Source: Pochonia chlamydosporia 170
Lineage: Eukaryota > Ascomycota > Sordariomycetes > Hypocreales > Clavicipitaceae
Direction: 5' to 3'
Assembly (NCBI RefSeq): GCF_001653235.2
Contig: NW_019154056.1
Coordinates: forward strand, 173,232 to 237,231
DNA length: 64,000 bases
The notes under the pieces were generated by a model. That model was not told the DNA's origin and searched no databases. It saw only the letters and a list, made by a program, of their open reading frames with translations. The translations under genes were made by a program, and so were the position numbers. Below, piece by piece: positions 30,044 to 40,100 of the stretch (its first letter is position 1; each line of letters opens with the position of its first letter).

Positions 30044-31645
30044 ATGGTGCGGAACACATATCTCCAGCTTGTTAAGAGGGCCTGCATCGCGCCTATCGAC
30101 GGTCTCCTGCAAAGAGACCGCGTGGGAGGCAGCGAAAGGCGCTGGGATATGCAAGCTATTACAAGGTATATCGAAAAGCACGATGAGCTTCTGAAAGATC
30201 TAATGATTGCCATACATGGGTATGGAGGCCAGGGCAGCCGTATATCTGAGCTTTTAACACTCAAGCATATCAATACGTCTTCTCAACTTCGCGGCGTGGT
30301 TCTATATGCAGGATCTATTTGCTGTATTACTCGACACGTGAAAAACCGATTAAGCACGAATAAAGAGTTCCAAGTGGCGAGATTTCTTCCAGATGAGCCA
30401 GGCAGGCTTATGTACCAGTATCTTGTGTACATTCGACCAACAGTCTCTATGCTTCAGCGCGTCTGTCTCGGGAAAGACGAGGAAAAGGCCCTTCTCTTTG
30501 CCCCAGCAGCAACAGAGCGTATTTGGAAGACGTCAACATTCTCAAAGCATCTTAAGCAGCTTAGTCAAGAAGTACCTACAGTGCCAGTAGGCATAGGCGC
30601 CCAGCTATATCGGCAACTTTCTATAGCTATTGCAGAGAAGCATGTGGTTGGTGCCACCACCTTTAATCGGTATAATGAAGCTTCTGTCTGGCATAATGAC
30701 AGTATTGCGTTTGCGTGGCAGAGCGGGCATCAACCTAAGCAAAGGCACTCGACGTATGGTCTAGATGAGGCCTTCCCTGATAAACTACAGCCAGGGCTTC
30801 TGCAGATATATCGCAATGTTTCAAATCAGTGGCATACCTTTTTGCTGCGGGCTAAGGGGGCCAGCGGATATCCTCTTTCCCCACAAATCACTAAACCATC
30901 GCCGGTTATTCCCCAGAAGCGCCCAGCAGAGACAACATTAGAGCTAGGTATTAACGGGTTACATCACAGACACCTGCACCAGCAGCATCTTAACAAGCAA
31001 GGAATAGAGCAGCATAAAGTCACAGACCAGCCAATCACGCCATTAAATCGCATAACTTGTCTTTCCCCGCCGCCTACAAACGAGAGCAGCTTAACTACAC
31101 TTAAGACACAAAGATCTGTATCACCAGAGCGTCACGCTCTTGGCCCATTCCGTGTTTTACTAGAACTAAGGGTTCTTGTATGCAATGAATGCCGATTTGC
31201 CGTACTTGCAGATGAGGTTATTACACATCTTAAGAGCTCTAACCATGCGAAGCAATATAGCACAAAACAGCGTCATCAGTTACAAATCCAAATTAAGGAG
31301 ACAACTAATGTGATAAGATCACAAGACGAGCTAAAACGTTTCCAATATCCACCGCCAGAAACACCAGCTTTACCATATATATTTCCTCCTCAAAATAATG
31401 GGTTACGGTGCAATCAATGTAGCTATGTTGTTCGAGGAATTGGAAGTATACAGCGTCATTGTAGGGAAGAGCATAACTGGATTAATGATTGGAAACGAGG
31501 GGGCAATATCCGTCAGAAATTGCTAACACAACGCTCTTTGCCATGGACTACAGGCGTATATTGTCAACGTTTGTTTCTTAGCCGTGCCGGTAGTAGCTGG
31601 TTCGAAGTGTGTCGAGGTGACAAGCAATTAACACAAGCAGTATAA
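30044..31645 (+). CDS. Tyrosine-recombinase-like protein with OrsD-type zinc fingers
   Basis: The frame opens at TTG 30008; the first ATG 30044 gives 533 aa. It may be 5'-truncated by LINE-1, which ends about 70-100 bp upstream. Seen, in ATG numbering: GGQGSRISELLTL with R66, a possible first catalytic Arg; LYRQLSIAI (Y189, R190); AWQSGHQPKQRHSTYGLD with H229 and Y238, resembling the H-x-x-R/nucleophile-Tyr end of tyrosine recombinases. The C-terminal third has two C2H2-like fingers, CNECRFAVLADEVITHLKSSNH and CNQCSYVVRGIGSIQRHCRE, the pattern of the fungal OrsD-like (DUF3505) domain. In other fungi I recall this combination in large transposon- or telomere-associated proteins that continue into a helicase; no helicase follows here. 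The recombinase assignment is from motif order only. Confidence 0.6.
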   Translation: MVRNTYLQLVKRACIAPIDGLLQRDRVGGSERRWDMQAITRYIEKHDELLKDLMIAIHGYGGQGSRISELLTLKHINTSSQLRGVVLYAGSICCITRHVKNRLSTNKEFQVARFLPDEPGRLMYQYLVYIRPTVSMLQRVCLGKDEEKALLFAPAATERIWKTSTFSKHLKQLSQEVPTVPVGIGAQLYRQLSIAIAEKHVVGATTFNRYNEASVWHNDSIAFAWQSGHQPKQRHSTYGLDEAFPDKLQPGLLQIYRNVSNQWHTFLLRAKGASGYPLSPQITKPSPVIPQKRPAETTLELGINGLHHRHLHQQHLNKQGIEQHKVTDQPITPLNRITCLSPPPTNESSLTTLKTQRSVSPERHALGPFRVLLELRVLVCNECRFAVLADEVITHLKSSNHAKQYSTKQRHQLQIQIKETTNVIRSQDELKRFQYPPPETPALPYIFPPQNNGLRCNQCSYVVRGIGSIQRHCREEHNWINDWKRGGNIRQKLLTQRSLPWTTGVYCQRLFLSRAGSSWFEVCRGDKQLTQAV

Positions 31646-31749
31646 GCATTAGATTAGGGATAAATAAATATAGCTATAAATAAACAGGGCGCCGACCAGA
31701 AAGAACAGAAAGAAAGGAGAAAGCCAGAGGCCCCAAAAAATTCAAGAAG

Positions 31750-31800
31750 AAGCCGTAAGCCAGAAGCCAGAAGCCAGAAGCCAGAAGCCAGAAGCCGTAA
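31750..31800 (+). repeat. Short tandem repeat (CCAGAAG)n
   Basis: About five consecutive AGCCAGA-type heptamer units flanked by AGCCGTAA variants. Non-coding, between the recombinase-like gene and its broken relative. Confidence 0.75.
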
Positions 31801-32066
31801 AGCCAACCACAAGAGAGGTCACCCAAGACGCCAACACCCCACGAGGTACGTATATAACCCAGAGGTATAAAGTACACCCGACAACCCAGTGGGCATCCAA
31901 TCCAACAGATAGTAAAAGGGGGAGACAATGGGGTTAAGCGATGTTTTTTGCACCCAAGAAATCAGGGAAGAAGGTTAAATAGGAATAGGTTGGGTGCCAT
32001 TGTGGTTGGCGCGAGACAGAAGCCAAAGATAGAAACCCCAGTGTTAACACATAGCAGGGAAGAGAA

Positions 32067-33004
32067 ATGAAGCCATTTATATACGACAGTCGATATCCAT
32101 TTGTATTTTGCGGAGAATGCGGGTGGGCATGTATCTCCAAGGAGACCAGCACACATTTGGCCGATTTCCACGCCGCCATCCAGCCAGCAACACGAAAGGC
32201 GATTGTGCAGGAAATACAAGGAATTCCCGGTTTAATCGAGAACCAAACCCAATTGGCAGAATATCAGTTACCAGATCAAGTGCCGCCCATCCCGTATATA
32301 CAGGCACCAAAAGGCGATGGGTTGCGGTGCCGGGCATGCCAATACGTCGCGCGTGAGGTTAGGGTTATGCAGCTCCATTGCAAAGAGCATCACAATTGGG
32401 CGAATGATTGGAAGAAAGGCGGCAACATCAAGGCAAAGTTACAGGAACCACGCCAGTTGCCGTGGATTAGCGGAGTTTGGTGCCAGAAATTATTTCCCAG
32501 CCGTGCCGCCAGCAGTTGGTTCGAGGTGAAGAGGCCAGCGACGTTAGATATAGCGTTATTGAGAACAGACCACCAGCCGAGAAAGAAGATAATAATGTGG
32601 ATAACAACCAAGCCGCCATATTGGCCGCATTAGCCGCGTTAGACGAGTGGGACGTTATGCAGGAGCAGCGATACACAGACGGTCAGTCAACGCGGCGCGT
32701 GGAGGAATTAGACCCCAAGAACGAGGCCAATTTGTGGTTGCAGCGGGCCGGTTGGACCCGGCATTTGGAAGGGTTAGAAGTGGAAGAATTGCAGCAGTTC
32801 GTTAAAGCCCCGGCCGAGGACGAGGTGCTATTGCAATACATGAGCGAGCAATGCCATAATTTGTTGGATGAGGCATACAAGACGTGCCGGTCATACCGCA
32901 TTGGGTTGTCGGCCATGTTTGAGATCAACCGGCGCGAGGTGTCCGTGCCGGCCAAGAAGCCGTTTGAGCCACGGATGGAGGCGGATTCGTGGGCGCGGTA
33001 TAAG
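32067..33004 (+). pseudogene. Broken OrsD-finger protein, truncated by LINE-2
   Basis: A frame from ATG 32067 encodes another OrsD-like domain: CGECGWACISKETSTHLADFH, CRACQYVAREVRVMQLHCKEHH, then a WISGVWCQKLFPSRAASSWF block. It parallels the C-terminus of the 30044-31645 protein but is clearly diverged. Near 32535 the coding signal moves to another frame (ALDEWD..., NLWLQRAGWTRHLEGL, FEINRREV, SWARYK), so there is a frameshift. It stops being recognisable at 33004, where LINE-2 sequence begins. In intact relatives this region leads on to further domains; here they are lost. Confidence 0.7.
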
Positions 33005-33378
33005 TTACATAATTGCACCTGCCCTGTAAGCCCCGCAGGACGCGACCGATAGAGTCGTCGTGTCCATGCTCTCACGGTAAACCCCTGAACGGTCCTTCAT
33101 GCAAATTCCTCCAACCGCAGCAGATGTTCGCCCAATGGCTATTTCTCTGTTAGTATCAATACCCGTCAGCGGGATCTTGATGCCTGCTAAGGTTTCCCAT
33201 CCGGTGATGTATTCCCTTGCGGTCAATTGCGCCTGGTCTTTTCGTGGGGACCAGGGAGAGCCCTAACGTCGGTGGCATATGCCTCAACAAAGGGAAAGCG
33301 GATTATTTGACGAGTAGCGCTAACTACTCGGGCTGGATACTGGTACAGAGCGCGCCAGGCTTGTACAGCCTACTTGGT
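33005..33378 (-). other. LINE-2 3' UTR
   Basis: No open frame of note on the minus strand. Its 3' end abuts the truncated OrsD-finger gene at about 33004. Confidence 0.55.
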
Positions 33379-33863
33379 TTAGTAGCGCTTGTTGATCTTC
33401 GTATAATAGAAGTCCGCAACGCGCAGGTAAACCTTATAGGATCTACCGAGGAACTGTCCTATAGCTGCTTCGGGATCGGGTGTCAGCCGAGCCCGGAGAT
33501 GGCGAGGAACTTTCCTGCAGTAGAAGAGATGGGTAGGCGACTTTCGGCGCCCGCAGGGGCACTCCAGGGTCGCCTGGCCTGGGTGAAATCTTTCGTGGTA
33601 GTCCGCAAAGTCACCGTGGTGTGATCGGGCAGCAAGTAGATATCCTAGCAGACGGCGCGGGAGAGTGAGTTCAGGAAGCTTTTGCAGCTCGGCGGGCAGG
33701 CCGAGCGACGAGTAACCTGTTCTCTCTACTCTTTGCCACCACTGCCGGTAGTCTACGGCTATCTGACCCTTAACCTGTCTCCTGCGGTACGAGACTGAGG
33801 GAAGGTGTTCTAGGACTGGGAGACTGGCCCCTTGCTTGGCGAGAAGGTCTGCCAGTTCATTTC
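33379..33863 (-). pseudogene. LINE-2 ORF2 C-terminal part (end of RNase H and zinc motif)
   Basis: Read on the minus strand from the Copia-2 junction: NELADLLAKQGA, the last conserved block of RNase H, then a linker and CPCGRRKSPTHLFYC, the CCHC-like C-terminal motif of Tad-type ORF2, ending at a TAA at 33381-33379. Its frame joins exactly to 40862 when Copia-2 and one ATTTC are removed. Confidence 0.82.
33859..33863. repeat. Target-site duplication ATTTC of Copia-2 (left)
   Basis: ATTTC here and at 40857-40861 flank the LTRs exactly. Joining the flanks with one copy restores the conserved GNELAD motif of the LINE-2 RNase H. Confidence 0.92.
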
Positions 33864-34110
33864 AGTTGTTCTTGAACGGCAGGTGGCGTCAGCAGCTCTG
33901 ATACAGCACTTGCAGCTACCAAACAGAGGCTGAAGCTACCAAAAGCAATAATCAAGGGATCAAACATCACAATGTATCAGTAGTGTTATAACGCAACAAA
34001 AGCAAGCTGCAGGCAGCTTGCTTGTACCTATAAAGAGGTCTATCTGATCTCTCTAGATACCAAAAAAAAAATTATAGAAGAAGTACACTTAAAGAATCAC
34101 AATTTCAACT
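33864..34110 (+). repeat. Copia-2 5' LTR
   Basis: 247 bp, AGTTG...CAACT termini. A 10-bp-stem hairpin (34001-34022) lies just upstream of a TATA-like CTATAAAG (34028-34035). Same sequence as 40610-40856. Confidence 0.95.
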
Positions 34111-34122
34111 GGTTATGAGCCC
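34111..34122 (+). promoter_or_regulatory. Copia-2 primer-binding site
   Basis: GGTTATGAGCCC, complementary over 12 nt to the anticodon arm of initiator tRNA-Met (GGGCTCATAACC). Confidence 0.8.
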
Positions 34123-34192
34123 GGTTGTGCATCTCGCATACTCTCAGTGATAGTCCGAATTCGGTCTTTAAGAAGTCATTTACTTTGCAGCT

Positions 34193-37100
34193 ATGGCTAG
34201 CATCAAACTTACCAACGAATCCGTTGAAGCTCATGTCGAGATCCTCCAAGGGCAAGAAAACTATCTTGCATGGAAGCGCGACTTGAAGTTCATCGCCGAG
34301 GCGAATAATGTCTGGAAGATCCTTACAGGAGAAGAGGATATTCAAGATAAGCCAACGCGACCAACCCTTTCTGGCTTCTCAAGTCAAGCCAAATCGGCTA
34401 AGAAATCGATTGTCAAAGACGTTGACCCAAGCGGCAGCAGTGCGGAGGCTCAGACAAGCGATATAAGTCTCACCATCCAATTCTATAAGCTCGACCTTGA
34501 CGAGTATGAAAAGCAGCAAAAGCGTTTTCGATACGCACGAGGAATTCTCTCCACTACTATCAATACGGCACTTCGAGGATGCATAAAGGACGAAGAAAAT
34601 CCACACCTGGCTATGGAGAAACTTAAAGGACTTTGCAAGATGAATGACGCACGCGCCCTGGATATGACCCTCGGCAAAATCGAACAACTCAAGTTCAAGG
34701 GATCTGTATCGGACCTTATCAACACCCTCAAAACCTTTCAGCAAGATATATTTGATCTTGACGGCACCTTCAGTGACGATCAGATTATGTCAAAAGTTGT
34801 CCGCTCCTTGCCAAACAGATTCAATAGGTTCCTGGACTCTTGGAATCTCTTGGCTGGAACTGCAGCACTCCCACGCGACCTGGTGACCCTCCATGGACAC
34901 CTTCTAGGTGTGGAAGCGCAAATGGTGTCAGAAAAGGAAGGCAAAGAATATGAAACAAGGACCAAAGGAAGAGAAAGAAAAGAACGACAGCTCTGTGAAG
35001 GATGCAACAAGTGGGGCAACCACAGTGAAGCAGAGTGTTGGATTGCACACCCTGAACTTCGTGAAAACAAAAACAACAAAGCCAGGGAGTTTCCGAGACA
35101 ATTCAAGGCGGAAATAAATACTGTAAAAAGTACAAGATCCAAGGATAACTCCAAATATCATCCACAACAAGACGCCCGACGCCCGGGTAAGATTGTCGCC
35201 ACTGTCGCACTGCAACGCGACCAATGGGAAACGACATGTGCAAAGATCGGTCCAAGCGAGAGAACAACGAATGTTGAGAAGCCGTCTACCGAAGGAATCG
35301 AATTTGCTCTGGAACGCAAGAATCCAGAAAGCCCTCTATCTCTAGGAGCGCCACAGCTCCTGAACGTACTCAGTCCGCGGACGATGATGCTGCTCAAGGA
35401 TGAGGCACTGGAACCAAGCCACAAATGGATCGTTGATTCCGGCGCCAACGTCTGCATTGCAAATGATAAATCTTGGTTTTCTGAATTCCAGAAAATTGCG
35501 TACACTGTTGGAACCGCAGGTGACGGCGGCCTACGCATTGCCGGGGCAGGGACCGTACCTCTCCACTTGATCACTGATGGCAACGAAACAGTTGAGCTGG
35601 AGTTGCACAATGTAGCCTACGCTCAGGATGCTAGATGTAACATTCTGTCATTATCATGGATCGCTGAGAAGGCGAAGCTCAGAGGAATTTGGGGCATCAA
35701 GGGAATATCCATCATGACCGCTGATGGTTTTGAAATAGGCCATGCTAGCTTGATCGATGGTCTTTATCACCTACAGGTCAAACCACCAATTGCCGAAGCC
35801 CCGAAAAGATCTCATCTCAGCGAAGAAGAACCAATCGCACTGCAAGTCGCAGAAGATACTGAAGCTGCGAGAAACGGCAGCACACTGGCACCCGATCAAT
35901 GTCTCCCGCCAGGCGTTCAACCACCTTTCGTTGTATCCCTATTGGATTATAATAATCCAGTGTGGAAATGGCACAGGCGAATGGGTCATCTCAGCATCCA
36001 AAGCATGAGGGACCTGCTCAAAGTCAGCAATGGCATCGATCTAACTGACAAGCAACTCCAGGGAGAGTTGGGCGTCATGTGCCCCATCTGCGCTACCACC
36101 AAAGCAGTAAACAGGGTTCCTAGAGACCCAGCGACTCGAAGAGCCGCAAATCCGGGAGAAATGATGCATGCAGACGCGTGGGGTCCATATCCTGTCAGCG
36201 CATGGGATAGTACCATATACATTTTGGCCATGACTGACGATGCAACCCGCTTCACTTGGTCAGCAAGATATATAACCAAGGACAAGATTCCAGAAGTCTT
36301 TCGACATCTCCACCGAACTATCGAAAAACGAAACAACATAACAATTCGTGCCTACCGACTTGACAATGAATTTCCACTTTATGGAGAACTTCGAGACTGG
36401 TTTCAACGACATGCAATCTCTCTGGAAAACTCGGTCCCCTATACGCATCATATGAACGGTGTTGCGGAACGGGGTTTCCGTACAGACAGAGAAAGAGCAT
36501 CAGCAATTTTGCAAGAGGCAACAAACAGCGTCTCGGCGACAATCTCCAAAATCCTGGGTACACGATCCGAGGAAACTATGAGGAACGTGTCTCTATCGGA
36601 AACCCTGTGGGTGGAAGCTTTTGCACACGCAATCTGGATTAAGAACAGATCACCGTCAAGAGCTCTGGAAGGAAAGATGACGCCATGGCAAGCCCTTTAC
36701 AAAGTTGAACCCAATCTAGCCATCGAACGAATCTTTGGCAGTCGAGTCTATGTTACCTATCCACCGGAACACAGACAGAAAACCCTCCTCCAGCCAAGGG
36801 GTTGGCTTGGATACTTTGTTGGATTCGAAACTGAGGCAGTACTAAGGATATGGCATCCAGACAAGAAACGTGTCGTGCGCGTTACCGCTCCTCGCGTTGA
36901 TGACGGTCAAGGGCAAGAAGACGTTCACGAAGGAGCAACTCTTTCTGATAGAAACCCAGTTGGTCATGTGAGCCTTGACGACTCTGTTTCGGACAATGTT
37001 CTGAGACCCGATGATCTGGACATAATTTCGCAACCTCAAGAAAGCAGCTCGGAAGATCTTGAAAATTGCTCACAGACTATGTCGGAACGTTCTCCTTACT

Positions 37101-40100
37101 TTACGCGTCTCAGTGCGAAGGTCTCCCCTTATTTTGCACAGAACAGTCAAGACGCGGCGCATCGCTCTGGGGACACTAGCGTCGCAGCACACCCTCCACG
37201 CTCGGAAAACCTATCTGACGACCAAGAAACACAGTCCAATGCGAGCTTGGGCAGCGAATCAGATAATAGCCAGGAGGAAGTGGCAGGCATTAACTATGAC
37301 ACATGGGACGGAGATCATGCTTTTCACGCCTGGCAAGCAGAACCACAAGTGCATATGCTTGCAATAACGCACCCGTCAGACTCACATACTCAAGACAACG
37401 GCGATCGAAATGACACTCGATCACCAAAGGCAATTGTCACTTGCATCGGGTGTCAGACAACGCACTCTAAGTGCGCAAAGTCCGCGCCACTAGACGGCTC
37501 TTGCATTGAGTGTGAGAAAAAGGGAATTGCATGTGTTTCCTCAACACGCTCCCCAGCTTTCAAAGGACCAAAGGGCAGGCAATCACATCGGATGAAACAG
37601 AAGGCATGCGAAAAATGTGAAACTTGCCAGAAAAACGGGCTATTTTGCAGACGATCCAATCCTGCCTCGAGGTGCGACCACTGTTCCAAAAGAAAGAAAT
37701 TCTGCTCTTTCGTTCCAGAAGACAGAAGAAAGAGCCAGCCAGCTCAGGAAAAGTGTGAAAACTGCCGAAGGAAATACATGATCTGCAGGAGATCGCACCC
37801 GGAATCAAAATGCGATCGCTGCCAACGAGAAAAACGATTGTGCTCCTTCACTACGCCTGTAGCGAGGATTAAAAAAGAACAGCCATCTCAGGAGAAGTGT
37901 GAAAGGTGCCAGAGGAGATATCTTCTATGCACTAAGCTCCAGCCAAACTCGAAATGCAAACGATGTTTATCTGAAAAACGCGTCTGTTCATTTGCGCCAG
38001 AAGATAAAAGACCGTCGCAGCCACTCGAGGACAGATGCGAGCCATGCCGCAAGGGATCCTATCTCTGTAAACGGACTGATCTAACTTCAAAATGCGACTC
38101 CTGCATAAAACGGCAACGAATTTGCTCTTTTGCCCCGGTAACTCAGAGGCAGAAAGAAAAGTGCTACTCCTGCGTGACCAGGCACGTTGACAAATGCGTT
38201 GGCGCCACAACAACTACGAAATGCGAATCTTGCCAACAGAATAACTGGAAATGTTCTCTCGTTAAACCCATCCGGAATCTTCCAGGCTGTATTGCTTGTC
38301 AAGCAGCCGGGCCCAGGAAATGCGTCGGCATACCTTGTCACTTCTGTCACAAGAACGGAGTTGCCAGTTGCACCTTTCGCACGAACGATAATGTCGTCAT
38401 CTACCATCCGATCCAGGAGAATCTCTCGCCAAATTCTCGATGGCATGCAATCCAAGGACTGGGCCTTCGAGATGAATGCTGCAAATTCTGTATAGAACTA
38501 GCAGATAGAGATGTTGTTTTCTACTCAGACCATGGCTTCCCATGTAATATGTGCGTCACAAGGGAGAACGACGCAAACAAGAATCGAAAAAGCATATCCT
38601 GCACCGCATGGAATGAGGACGGCGGATACAAGAAATATTTCTTTAGAGGCGCGCACCGGGTCAGTACAAGACCACGGCGCCCACAGTCACCACCGCCAAT
38701 GACGGAGGCAGGTACAACAGTTGGTGAAAACGAGGACAATTGGCAAATGTTCGATGACCTTTTAATCGACGAAGACCTTACTTCCGAGGATGACGAGGTC
38801 TGCATAGATCCTATGCTTTTGGAACCTCAGGCCAACCTCGTAGAGACGCAAGGCGTGAAACGCTTTTCGTATCCACCACATGATGGCCAAGAAAGGTGCC
38901 ACTCGATGACCTCCAAGTCTCTATCGCTTACTTACCCAAGGGAAGTGATCGATAAGGGGGGAAACGCTGGGAAGGACACCAGTGTGGCAGGCATTTGCAT
39001 GCTATCCACCGCGATCAAGATGCATGGCCCCGAACCAAACAACAGAAAGTCCGCTCTGGCGTCGGCTGAGAGAGAGCAGTGGGAGCAGGCCATGCAGGAA
39101 GAATATAACAGTCTGATGGAAAATCAGACCTGGAGAGTAGTGAAACGACCAGCAGATCGAAAGGTACTGACCGGCCGGTGGGTCTTCAAACGAAAACTTG
39201 GTTCCAACGGGGAAGTCGCTCGACACAAGGCAAGATTTGTCGTGCGGGGTTTCTCGCAGATATACGGTCTAGATTTTGACGAAACCTATGCCTCAGTAGT
39301 GAAGTCGGCATCCTACCGAATACTCTTTGCACTCCAAGCTCGATACGGATGGAAGTGCCACCAGATGGACATTAAGACGGCTTTCCTCAATGGCAATCTG
39401 GAGCACGAGATTTTTGTCGAACCACCAGAAGGCTACCCTGAAGCAAAAAATCAAGTTCTCAAACTATGCAAGTCCCTGTATGGACTAAAGCAGGCACCAA
39501 GACAGTGGTACTTCAAACTCAGGGCTTTCCTCGAAGAAAGTGGTTGGAGAGTCTCAAACTTCGACCCGTCCGTGTTCATTCAGGATGATGAGAACCTCAT
39601 CATGGAAGTCTATGTCGACGATATCAACATATTTGGCATGAATGAGAATCGAATCATAGCCATGAAGCACCAACTGGCTGCACGTTTCAACATGACTGAC
39701 CTTGGTCTTTGTGCCTATTACTTGGGGATGCATGTGCGACAAGAAACAAATGGCGACCTCCATTTGCATCAAGGATCGTACATCCAACAGATCCTCGAAC
39801 GGTATGGACTGCAAGGCATCCATCCACGAAGGACACCCATGAGAACAAACCTGAAAATGACCAAGAACGACGGTCACCCTCAGTCCCTCGATTTTCAACG
39901 ACGATATCAATCCAAGGTTGGAGCACTCAATTATGCAATGGTGGTCACGCGTCCAGATATTGCCGAAGCAGTGGGAGTCGTCTCCAGGTTTTGCGCGAAT
40001 CCGACTGAAGAACACATGAAAGCAGTTGATGATATCTATGCTTACTTGAAACACACGCCCAACCTTGGCCTCCATTTCAAGAGGGACTGTCCAGACCGAG

